Shown piece by piece: positions 48,911 to 56,576 of a stretch of 60,043 nt of DNA. The DNA comes from Candidatus Nomurabacteria bacterium (GTDB lineage Bacteria > Patescibacteriota > Minisyncoccia > Phycocordibacterales > UBA9973). The DNA lies in NCBI GenBank assembly GCA_943350445.1, contig CALRAE010000004.1, positions 1 through 60,043 of the forward strand. Direction: 5' to 3'. The notes under the pieces are model-generated. The model made no database searches. It was given only the letters and a program-made list of their open reading frames with translations, and had not been told where the DNA came from. How positions within the stretch are numbered: position 1 is the first letter of the stretch; each line of letters opens with the position of its first letter. The translations under genes and the position numbers were made by a program.

Positions 48911-50266
48911 ATGAATCTGAAACAACTTTGGAAAAACTGTCTAGTAGAAATAGAGGCAGGTATGTCAAAAGCAAATTTCAGCACTTGGTTTAAAAATACA
49001 GCTATTATAAAGGAGGATACGGGCATTATTTATATTGGGGTACCAAATGAATTTGTACGTGATTGGCTCATAAATAAATACCACAAACTCATTACTAAAA
49101 CTATTGCGAGCGCATATGAGAATATGCGTGCAGTAGAATATACTATTTCTAAAGTGGAAAATATGGGGGATGTGGATAAAGAAGAAGCACCAATAACTAG
49201 TGAAGCTCGCGTAAACAAAGAATTACCCCTTAAGGATCTATATATAAGCCCGGAGGACAACTTAAACCCAAAGTACCACTTTAACTCTTTTATCGTCGGA
49301 GGATTCAACGAGCTAGCTTATGCGGCTTCCCAGGCGATAATAGACAATCCGGGAACTAAATACAACCCATTTTTTATTTACGGGGGTACTGGACTTGGTA
49401 AAACTCACCTAATCCAAGCAGTGGGAAACTCAATAAAAGATAAATACCCAAACAAAAAGGCCCATTATATGACTTTGGAGAAGTTTGCAACCGATTTTAT
49501 AAGCTCACTGCAAAGCAATAAGGCAAATTCTTTTAAAGAAAAGTATCGAAAGTATGATCTACTGATCATAGATGACATACAATTCATTGGAAAAATGGAG
49601 AAAATTCAAGAAGAGCTTTTCCACACATTTAACACATTCCACGAAAACAACAAACAGATTATTTTTTCCTCTGATAAGCACCCAAATTACATACCAGAGC
49701 TAGCGGATCGCTTAAAATCTCGTTTTGCAGCTGGAATGATTGTGGATATATCCCAACCTGAATATGAATCTCGTCTTGCAATTTTAAAGGTAAAATTACA
49801 AGAACAAAATATTGATTTTGATAAGGAAATCGTAGAATACATAGCTTCTGCTGTTGATGGTAACATCCGCGAGCTTGAAGGAAGTTTAAACACACTAGTT
49901 TGCCAATATCGCTTGAAAAATAAGCCTTTAACTTTAGCAGAGGTTAAAAACTTACTAAAAAACAATATGCGACCAAAGAAAAATATGGCCATAAAAGATA
50001 TTGTTAAAATAGTAAGTGAACATTACAAGCTCGAAGAGGCATCCGTTTATGAAAAAACCAGAAAGAAAGAAATTGTGAAAGCAAGACAAGTAGTAATGTA
50101 TCTACTTCGAGAAGATTTCAATGTCTCTTACCCCTTAATTGGACAAAAGCTTGGTGGAAAAGATCATACAACAGTAATCCACTCTTGTTTAAAGATTAAA
50201 AACGATCTGAAAAACGACCCACAACTTTTACAAGAATTAGAGCAAATAAGAATTATGTTTAAGTAG
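48911..50266 (+). CDS. dnaA: Chromosomal replication initiator DnaA
   Basis: DnaA binds DnaA boxes and opens the origin. The 451-residue protein has domain I (about 1-80), a short linker, the AAA+ domain with Walker A GGTGLGKTHL (about 157-166) and Walker B LLIIDDIQF (about 215-223), and the DNA-binding domain IV with GGKDHTTVIHSCLK (about 414-427). The -10 TATAAT ends 8 nt before the ATG; an intervening ATG at 48903 is stopped at once, so the message is nearly leaderless. DnaA boxes lie on both sides, so it should control itself. One exact box also lies in its coding region (49171-49179). Confidence 0.96.
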   Translation: MNLKQLWKNCLVEIEAGMSKANFSTWFKNTAIIKEDTGIIYIGVPNEFVRDWLINKYHKLITKTIASAYENMRAVEYTISKVENMGDVDKEEAPITSEARVNKELPLKDLYISPEDNLNPKYHFNSFIVGGFNELAYAASQAIIDNPGTKYNPFFIYGGTGLGKTHLIQAVGNSIKDKYPNKKAHYMTLEKFATDFISSLQSNKANSFKEKYRKYDLLIIDDIQFIGKMEKIQEELFHTFNTFHENNKQIIFSSDKHPNYIPELADRLKSRFAAGMIVDISQPEYESRLAILKVKLQEQNIDFDKEIVEYIASAVDGNIRELEGSLNTLVCQYRLKNKPLTLAEVKNLLKNNMRPKKNMAIKDIVKIVSEHYKLEEASVYEKTRKKEIVKARQVVMYLLREDFNVSYPLIGQKLGGKDHTTVIHSCLKIKNDLKNDPQLLQELEQIRIMFK

Positions 50267-50396
50267 TTAGAAGTTATTAGACTTAAATTAAATTAGAAAC
50301 AACATAAATAACTTTATAAATTAATAATATCCTGAGTTATACACTTATCAACACACTTAATAATATTAATAAATTAAATATAAACAATATAAACAC
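50267..50396. other. AT-rich dnaA-dnaN spacer with DnaA boxes
   Basis: The 130-bp gap is over 80% A+T. It holds TTATACACT (50337-50345) and TTATCAACA (50345-50353), both close to the DnaA box, next to an ATTAATAAATTAAATATAAAC tract suited to unwinding. A part of the origin, or the dnaN promoter region. Confidence 0.6.
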
Positions 50397-51494
50397 ATGA
50401 AACTAGAATGCAAAATAGAAGAAATTAAAAATAGAATTTCTCAAGTGGAGAAAATAACTGGTAAAAATCTAACACTACCCGTTTTAAACTCTATACTTCT
50501 GATTGCTTCTGGTAAGTCATTAAAACTCAGAGCCACCAACCTAAGTCTGGGTATAGAAGTAGAAATTCCAACCAAAGTAGAAAAAGAGGGTATTGTGGCT
50601 ATTTCTGGAGCTATTTTGAATGGAATTTTCTCTAATGTTTTTCAAAATGAAAATGTCCTTTTGGAAAGCATGGATGGTAATTTATTTATTCAAACAAAGA
50701 AAAGTAAAATAAAACTAAAAGGTCAACCACACGATGATTTTCCAACGATCCCAAGGGTTGTGGGTGTAAGTTTTGACATAGATTCTAAAAAATTAATAGA
50801 TGGTATAAAGTCTGTTTGTTATAGTTCTTCAGTTTCTGATATAAAGCCCGAGATTTCAAGTGTTTTTATTTATACCGATGAAGACAGTCTAGTTTTTGTT
50901 TCCACGGATTCATTTAGATTGGCTGAGAAAAAAATAAAAGTGAAAGGATTTCCGGAAATTTCTGGCATACTTATTCCTTTTAAAAATATTGCTGAGATAC
51001 TTCGGGTATTCGGGGAATCCCCATCTTTAATAACAGTATGTTTTAATAAAAACCAAATCTCTTTTTCAGCAGAAAATATATATTTAACTTCACGCATTAT
51101 AGATGGAATCTTTCCGGATTATCGTCAAATTATTCCTAAAAATTCTACCACCAACGCAGTATTACTTAAACAAGACTTATTAAACTCTCTTAAGCTTTCA
51201 AATATTTTCTCAGATAAATTTAATCAAGTAAATCTTAAAATATCACCAAAGGAAAAGGTTTTCGAACTTTCTTCTGCTCACAATGATATTGGGGAAAATA
51301 AAACATATGTAGATGCTGCAATGACTGGAGAATCCATTGAGCTTGGCTTTAACTACAAGTATTTTCTAGATTGCTTTCAATCAATAACCACAGATAGTAT
51401 ATCCATAAGACTCTCTGGTTCACTAAGTCCACTTGTTATATCACCAGTTTCTGACACTTCCTTTATTTATCTTATAATGCCGATGAATAGATAA
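50397..51494 (+). CDS. dnaN: DNA polymerase III sliding clamp
   Basis: The beta clamp holds replicative polymerase on DNA. The 365-residue protein has the three-fold clamp repeat; visible blocks are LPVLNSILLIASG, SVFIYTDEDSLVFVSTDSFRLAEKK and the C-terminal VISPVSDTSFIYLIMPMNR with the M-P-M/V-R end. It follows dnaA by 130 bp in the conserved order. It ends 2 bp from the convergent PBP gene with no obvious terminator between. Confidence 0.95.
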   Translation: MKLECKIEEIKNRISQVEKITGKNLTLPVLNSILLIASGKSLKLRATNLSLGIEVEIPTKVEKEGIVAISGAILNGIFSNVFQNENVLLESMDGNLFIQTKKSKIKLKGQPHDDFPTIPRVVGVSFDIDSKKLIDGIKSVCYSSSVSDIKPEISSVFIYTDEDSLVFVSTDSFRLAEKKIKVKGFPEISGILIPFKNIAEILRVFGESPSLITVCFNKNQISFSAENIYLTSRIIDGIFPDYRQIIPKNSTTNAVLLKQDLLNSLKLSNIFSDKFNQVNLKISPKEKVFELSSAHNDIGENKTYVDAAMTGESIELGFNYKYFLDCFQSITTDSISIRLSGSLSPLVISPVSDTSFIYLIMPMNR

Positions 51495-51496
51495 AG

Positions 51497-54013
51497 CTAT
51501 TGTTGTACTATAAATGTCATACTAGTTTCATTTCTATTATAAACACTATCGTAAGCCACTATTTTCAATTCGTTTTCTCTTTTTAAGTTGTCTAGATCTT
51601 TAGGAATAAATGAAAATGAAAATGGATACTGAGATGTCCCAAGATAAGTTTCATTTATAAACACGTCTACTTTAAGAAGGGGATAAGGTCCTGAGCTTGT
51701 AATTTTTAGAGTTATTTTTTGATTCGATGAATAAATATTTTTTATATTTGGTTCGATAATTGATACAACAGGTTTTAGAGCTACTATATGTATATCATCT
51801 AACATGGTCGGTCTATTATTTTCTGTGATTATTACATATTTTGCACTATTTTGTGCCCACCATGCTTGTATGGGTGTCTCCCAGTGTTCAAACTGTGAAT
51901 CACTTGATGGATTTGTTGGTGTTGGTCCAGTTGGATTTTTCTTGTCCACCCAATAAAGAATCGAATGCACATTAGTTATTACTTTCTCCATAGTTGTTTC
52001 CTTTGGTGTATTTTCAGTTGCTAATTTACCAGAAATTTTATCTATAAAGAAATTATCATTCCCTTGCCAGATTCCACGAAGTACCGGCTTTATTATTTTT
52101 GGATCAATTTCAAGGTTTGGTTTTTCAAATTTATCATCTGGTAGGGTTTTCAGTGCTTCATTTATAAATTTATTCCATATTGGTCCTGCCACAGCAGCTC
52201 CACCCTTTTTCATAGGTGTATTTTCATTATTACCAGCCCACACACCTACTGCAATCGAAGGATTATAACCCACAGTCCAAGCATCTCTGTTGCTGTTTGT
52301 GGTTCCAGTTTTTACAGCGACATCTTTTCCAGGTATATAAAGCACTGAATGAAATCCAAAAGTTGGTTGACGAGCTTTTTCATCCGAAAGAATATCAGTT
52401 ACAGTAAGTGCTGTGTTTTTTGATAATACTTCTTGGGGGTGTGGGCTAAATTCTTCTAAAATTTTACCATTTCCGTCTTCCACCTTTAATATTCCAGTAT
52501 GAGGATTCCTGACTCCACTATTCCCAAAAACCCCATAAGCTGAAGTTATATCAAGTAACGATACTTCGCCACCCCCTATAACTAGAGTTAGTCCATAGAG
52601 TCCAGTTTCACCCAGAGTGGTTATGCCCATGTCTTGAGCTGTTTTGAGTGATTCTGGCAGTCCCGCTAAATAAAAAAGTTTTATTGCTGGTATGTTGATT
52701 GATTGTGCTAATGCATCCCGCAGAGCTATTGGACCACGGAATTTGCCATCGTAATTATCGGGCATGTAACAATTCTTCGGGTCTCGTCCAGGCAGTGCTT
52801 TGCTATAAGCGTCACAGGTGCTCTGAAATTCTGTAGGTAGATCAAAGAGTACTGTGTCAGGTGTAAACCCCTTGTTGAAGGCTGTAGCGTAAATAAATGG
52901 CTTGAAAGAGGAACCTGGTTGTCTCGATGCAGTTGCTATGTTGAAGTTTCCATCTATTTCTTTATCAAAATAATTTCGAGAACCCACCATTGTTAATATT
53001 TGTCCTGTTTTTGGGTCTATCGCTACCAAGCTGGCGTTTTTTCCATTCCAATCTTTCTCGTTTTGCAAAGCGCCGTCTTTTACGATTTGCTCACCCTTTT
53101 GTTGCAGATTGTAATCAAGCGTTGTGGTTACTTTTAGTCCACCTTTTTCTACCATTTCTTTACCGTACTTTTGCTCTAAGTAATCTTTAATAAAGAAAAC
53201 AAAATGAGGTGCTCTTATTCCACCCATGGCCTGTGGAACAAAAGTTACCATTTCCCTTTTTGCGTTATCGTAATCTTCTTTTGAAATAAATTTGAGTTCC
53301 AACATTCTGGAAAGTACCAAATTTTTTCTAGCCTCCAACTTGTCCTTATTTTTTCCGTACGGAGACAGGGTGGTTGGTGATTGAGGAATTGAAGCCAGAC
53401 AGGCCGCCTCTGCGAGTGTCAAATCAAGCGGTTCTTTCCCGAAATAAGTATTACTTGCTTCTTTTATCCCATATATAGTTCCCCCATAGGGCGCTTCATT
53501 TAGATAATATTCTAAAATTTTTTCTTTCGGGATAGAATTATCAATTTTAATTGACAACACCCATTCTTTTATTTTTCTGGTGTAAGATTTTTCTGAAGTT
53601 AGGAGGGTATTTTTTACTAGTTGTTGGGTTATAGTAGAACCGCCTTGCGTACGTCCTGTGCTGAAAAAATTAGATAGCACTGCACGAATAATTGCGGTGA
53701 ATTTTATTCCGCCATGGTTGTAAAATTCTGAGTCTTCAATCGCCACTGTGGCATTTTTTATATTTATACCCATCAAATCTCCAGAGATGTCTGTTCTTTT
53801 TGTATCCTGGTGTATGTCGTAAAGCAAAACTTTACCTGTTTTGTCATATATTTTAGTTGAGTTACTAACTATTCTACCTTCAAATGAATGAAAGTCTGGA
53901 ATCTTTAAAGATGAAAGCCAAATAATAACTATTCCCACAATTAAAGCCATACTGCCAGCAGTAAATAATATTATATTTTTCCAAAATCTACGATTTTGGT
54001 GTAATTTTTTCAT
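51497..54013 (-). CDS. Class A penicillin-binding protein (PBP1-type)
   Basis: A bifunctional peptidoglycan synthase: a glycosyltransferase (GT51) domain with AIEDSEFYNHGGI and GGSTITQQLVKN, and a transpeptidase domain with SSFK (in ASRQPGSSFKPF), SIN (in LAQSINIP) and KTGT. From the ATG at 54013 it has 838 residues with one membrane anchor (IILFTAGSMALIVGIVIIW), and ends with a beta-rich, Ig-like tail. TGC-TATAAT (54026-54021 on the minus strand) ends 7 nt before this ATG, so the longer frame from 54094, which overlaps tyrS, is not used. Confidence 0.94.
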   Translation of the reverse strand: MKKLHQNRRFWKNIILFTAGSMALIVGIVIIWLSSLKIPDFHSFEGRIVSNSTKIYDKTGKVLLYDIHQDTKRTDISGDLMGINIKNATVAIEDSEFYNHGGIKFTAIIRAVLSNFFSTGRTQGGSTITQQLVKNTLLTSEKSYTRKIKEWVLSIKIDNSIPKEKILEYYLNEAPYGGTIYGIKEASNTYFGKEPLDLTLAEAACLASIPQSPTTLSPYGKNKDKLEARKNLVLSRMLELKFISKEDYDNAKREMVTFVPQAMGGIRAPHFVFFIKDYLEQKYGKEMVEKGGLKVTTTLDYNLQQKGEQIVKDGALQNEKDWNGKNASLVAIDPKTGQILTMVGSRNYFDKEIDGNFNIATASRQPGSSFKPFIYATAFNKGFTPDTVLFDLPTEFQSTCDAYSKALPGRDPKNCYMPDNYDGKFRGPIALRDALAQSINIPAIKLFYLAGLPESLKTAQDMGITTLGETGLYGLTLVIGGGEVSLLDITSAYGVFGNSGVRNPHTGILKVEDGNGKILEEFSPHPQEVLSKNTALTVTDILSDEKARQPTFGFHSVLYIPGKDVAVKTGTTNSNRDAWTVGYNPSIAVGVWAGNNENTPMKKGGAAVAGPIWNKFINEALKTLPDDKFEKPNLEIDPKIIKPVLRGIWQGNDNFFIDKISGKLATENTPKETTMEKVITNVHSILYWVDKKNPTGPTPTNPSSDSQFEHWETPIQAWWAQNSAKYVIITENNRPTMLDDIHIVALKPVVSIIEPNIKNIYSSNQKITLKITSSGPYPLLKVDVFINETYLGTSQYPFSFSFIPKDLDNLKRENELKIVAYDSVYNRNETSMTFIVQQ

Positions 54014-54036
54014 TCTTTCAATTATAGCAGTAAATA

Positions 54037-54045
54037 TGTTAGAAT
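54037..54045 (+). promoter_or_regulatory. Extended -10 of tyrS
   Basis: TGT-TAGAAT ends 6 nt before the tyrS ATG. It and the PBP -10 (54021-54026) drive divergent leaderless genes from one 38-bp gap. Confidence 0.7.
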
Positions 54046-54051
54046 CCGAGT

Positions 54052-55272
54052 ATGAAATTGGTGAAACAAGAAGACCTCCGCAGTGGCGGGGCAAGTAAAA
54101 TTGAAGAGTTGCTTACTAGAGGAGTTGATAAAATATATCCTTCTAAAGAAGCGCTAGAAAAAGAGTTGTTTTCTGGTAAGAAATTAAAATTATATCAAGG
54201 TTTTGATCCTACGGGTATCAAATTACACCTTGGCCATATGGTGGGTTTTCGTAAGCATAGACAATGGCAAGACCTTGGCCATGAAGTTATTTTTCTCATT
54301 GGTGATGGGACTGGTCAAGCAGGAGATCCAACTGGGAAAAAGCAAACACGAGAGAAATTCTTTACTCAAGAAGAATTGCGTGCTAATTCCAAAGATTATC
54401 TTTCTCAGGCTTCTAAAATAGTTCGTTTCGATGGTCTAAATCCTATTAAAATACTTTACAATAGTGATTGGTTAAATAAATTAACCTTGGTGGATATTTT
54501 AAATATAGCTCAAAATTTTTCTGTCCAGCAACTCATCGAGCGAGATATGTTTCAAGAGCGTTTAAAAGCAGGGGAGTCTATAAATTTGCGTGAATTCCTA
54601 TACCCACTTCTTCAGGGCTATGATTCTGTTGCTATGGATGTCGACCTAGAGTTGGGTGGTTCTGATCAGACCTTTAATATGCTCACTGGACGTACTCTAA
54701 TGAAGAGCATGAAAAATAAAGAAAAGTTTGTGATGACTACACCCCTTCTTTCTGATTCTAAGGGTGTGAAGATAGGAAAAAGTGAAGGTAATGTAATTGG
54801 GCTGACTGATGCTCCAAATGATCTATTTGGTAAGATAATGTCGTTGGGGGATGATGCTATTATTCCGATGTTTACATTACTTACGGATGTTCCAATAGAG
54901 GAAATAAATAAATTTGACCTTAAAAAAGATGCGATGAGTTTAAAGAAACAAGTGGCTTCAATTATAATAACTCAGCTACATGATGAAGCTTCAGCCAAGT
55001 CAGCTGCAGACAGTTTTGCTAGTACTTTTCAAAAGAAAGAAATTCCCAATAAAATGCAGGAAGTAAAAGCTAAAGCAGGGGAGTTTCTGAGTGAGGTATT
55101 AGTCAAAAACAAAATTTTATCTTCAAAGAGTGAGTGGAGAAGGTTGGTTGCGGGGAATGCTATCCATGATCTGTCTATAAATAAAACTATCACTGATGTA
55201 GATTTAAAAATTTCCCAAGATCTGACTCTCAAAATAGGTAAGAAAAAGTTTATAAAAGTAATACTAAATTAA
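54052..55272 (+). CDS. tyrS: Tyrosyl-tRNA synthetase
   Basis: TyrRS charges tRNA-Tyr. The 406-residue protein shows the class I motifs: HIGH variant KLHLGHMVGF (about 57-66), GSDQTFNMLTGR (tyrosine and ATP recognition) and KMSKS variant KIGKSEGN (about 240-247). A C-terminal S4-like RNA-binding domain (SSKSEWRRLVAGNAIHDLSINKTITD) follows. A strong terminator comes after the stop. Confidence 0.95.
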   Translation: MKLVKQEDLRSGGASKIEELLTRGVDKIYPSKEALEKELFSGKKLKLYQGFDPTGIKLHLGHMVGFRKHRQWQDLGHEVIFLIGDGTGQAGDPTGKKQTREKFFTQEELRANSKDYLSQASKIVRFDGLNPIKILYNSDWLNKLTLVDILNIAQNFSVQQLIERDMFQERLKAGESINLREFLYPLLQGYDSVAMDVDLELGGSDQTFNMLTGRTLMKSMKNKEKFVMTTPLLSDSKGVKIGKSEGNVIGLTDAPNDLFGKIMSLGDDAIIPMFTLLTDVPIEEINKFDLKKDAMSLKKQVASIIITQLHDEASAKSAADSFASTFQKKEIPNKMQEVKAKAGEFLSEVLVKNKILSSKSEWRRLVAGNAIHDLSINKTITDVDLKISQDLTLKIGKKKFIKVILN

Positions 55273-55298
55273 AACACCCCGTTCGGGGTGTTTTAATT
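55267..55298. terminator. Bidirectional terminator between tyrS and the small acidic gene
   Basis: AAAACACCCC-GTTC-GGGGTGTTTT extended by AATT/AATT; the tyrS stop lies in the left arm, and the minus-strand small gene stops next to the right arm. Confidence 0.92.
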
Positions 55299-55436
55299 TT
55301 AGTGGAATCTATTTTCTGGATCGTCATCATCATCTCCCACAGGGAGGTCTGGCATATCTTCTGGGTCTACCGGTTCATCATCATCAGCTCCCATTTTAAA
55401 ATTGGCTCCTATTTCTTCATTTTCGTCATTACTCAT
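55299..55436 (-). CDS. Small very acidic protein (45 residues)
   Basis: ATG at 55436 opens 45 codons ending TAA at 55301-55299. The product (MSNDENEEIGANFKMGADDD..) has about 17 Asp/Glu and almost no basic residues, with the Pro-spaced acidic pattern PVDPEDMPDLPVG. Such Asp-rich proteins can mimic nucleic acid or occupy basic surfaces, but no function is known. A shared bidirectional terminator and AT-rich upstream DNA support it as a real gene. Confidence 0.65.
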   Translation of the reverse strand: MSNDENEEIGANFKMGADDDEPVDPEDMPDLPVGDDDDDPENRFH

Positions 55437-55513
55437 ATATATTTTGAATTATTATTAATTTCTTACTTTGTACCAAAATATAAAAAGCTTCGCAATAGCA
55501 AAAAGACTTCTAG

Positions 55514-55522
55514 TGTGGATAA
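55514..55522 (-). promoter_or_regulatory. Perfect DnaA box next to the ruvC repeat
   Basis: TGTGGATAA on the + strand, extended to TGTGGATAACTA, partly overlapping the left arm of the inverted repeat at 55524. Confidence 0.5.
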
Positions 55523-55523
55523 C

Positions 55524-55644
55524 TATCAAAAAAGATAGAAAATACTTTTTAAAACCATTGCGACCAGCTATCGAGCCGAGTATAGCAAAATGCGAGCACG
55601 CATTTATGTGCGGTTTTTAAAAATACTTTCTATCTTTTTTGATA
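55524..55644. repeat. Inverted repeat copying the 3' end of ruvC
   Basis: Left arm 55524-55556 and right arm 55612-55644 match in 30 of 33 positions as reverse complements. The right arm includes the last five ruvC codons and its stop, so the left arm is an inverted copy of a gene end. The loop has GCTAT-CGAGCCGAGT-ATAGC and AAATGCG-AGCA-CGCATTT. CGAGCCGAG is shared with the loop at 46.6 kb and, in complement, with the uvrD insert. Confidence 0.85.
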
Positions 55645-56109
55645 CGCAAAGGCAGTAAGTGCTATAGCAACAGCATCTAATTCATCGTCTGACTTTTTAG
55701 AATTATCTATTTCCACCAATATTTTTACCATTTTGATCATTTGCTCTTTGTTGGCTCTGCCATAGCCAGTTGTTGCTATCTTGATCTGTGGTGGAGAAGC
55801 TTCAAAAACTTTCAGTCCAGCTTGCGCAGCTTCATAGATGACCACACCCCTAGCTTCAGCCACATGCATGACTGTTTTTTGGTTGGTTGTTAAAAACAAA
55901 GTTTCGATTGCCAGAACTTCTGGTTTGTATTTTTTTATTATTTTTTGCACCTCTTCACCAATTAGATTTAATCGTTCAGAAAATTCTAACTTTGCAGAAG
56001 TTTTAAAACATTTGGAAAAAATAACTTTCTCACGTTTGTCATTTTTATTTTTCTCTAATATAGCCACCCCTAGTCTTTCAAACCCGGGATCGATTCCTAA
56101 AATGCGCAT
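55630..56109 (-). CDS. ruvC: Holliday junction resolvase RuvC
   Basis: RuvC cuts Holliday junctions in recombination. The 159-residue enzyme keeps all four acidic residues: Asp in ILGIDPGFERLG, Glu in LAIETLFL, and Asp/Asp in the KKSDDELDAVAIALTAF end. Lys/Arg-rich loops with KIATTGYGRANKEQ match the family. It lies downstream of ruvB on the same strand, separated by 467 bp holding a candidate RNA gene. Its last codons are part of an inverted repeat. Confidence 0.94.
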   Translation of the reverse strand: MRILGIDPGFERLGVAILEKNKNDKREKVIFSKCFKTSAKLEFSERLNLIGEEVQKIIKKYKPEVLAIETLFLTTNQKTVMHVAEARGVVIYEAAQAGLKVFEASPPQIKIATTGYGRANKEQMIKMVKILVEIDNSKKSDDELDAVAIALTAFAYQKR

Positions 56110-56217
56110 AAGTGTAAAGTTATAAAGTTCATAAAGTTATAAAGTAAATTATACCTTGAATCACTCTATTTTTACTACTTTAGAAACTTTCCACTTTTTA
56201 CTTTATAACTAACCTAG

Positions 56218-56226
56218 TTATCCACA
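56218..56226 (+). promoter_or_regulatory. Perfect DnaA box between ruvC and the candidate RNA gene
   Basis: TTATCCACA in the + direction (TAGTTATCCACA, the complement of TGTGGATAACTA), 9 nt upstream of the -35 of the candidate RNA. Confidence 0.5.
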
Positions 56227-56235
56227 GAGTTTTTA

Positions 56236-56574
56236 TTGACCTTGTGCTTATATAGGAATACGATTGAAAGAGTTGCTCTAGTTTGCAATCTTGGCTGCAA
56301 CTTGGGTGACCGCTACAGTGCCACTACAAAGGTGGGGTAGTAAACCACCAAGCTTAGCTTGGTAAAAAGGAGGTTAATAAAAGTCGAACGAGTACTCAAT
56401 TCATGGTTGGTAGGGGATGCATCGGCATCGCATCTCCTACCAGCCAGATTTTCAGAATCGCCCCGTGCCCCGGCCCTGGGACCCCGCTTGGGGGTCCCAG
56501 GGCTCCATCAAGTCGCTGACGACTTATTCTTTATAGAAAAGTTCCAGCGACTTTTCTTTTGGCATTTTTTTAAA
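56236..56574 (+). ncRNA. Candidate structured RNA between ruvC and ruvB
   Basis: TTGACC (56236-56241), 17 nt, TACGAT (56259-56264) precedes about 300 bp without a convincing gene. Predicted features are ACCAAGC-TTA-GCTTGGT (56347-56363), AAGGAGGT (56367-56374, an anti-SD match), a 17-bp stem at 56404-56446, GCCCTGGGACCCC-GCTTG-complement (56473-56503), and competing stems AAGTCG/CGACTT or AAGTCGCTG/CAGCGACTT before a T-rich end. No known family fits. A 70-codon frame crosses it but lacks a sensible start. Confidence 0.5.
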
Positions 56575-56576
56575 AT

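Noticed and set aside
54013..54094. Long PBP start at 54094 overlapping tyrS
   Set aside because: The extended -10 at 54026-54021 lies between the two ATGs, and the 54013 start gives the normal Lys/Arg-rich tail before the anchor.
56313..56354. Resemblance to part of RNase P RNA (GTGCCAC and GGTGGGGTAG..ACCACC)
   Set aside because: The universally conserved GAGGAAAGTCC block and its partner are missing and the spacing is wrong.
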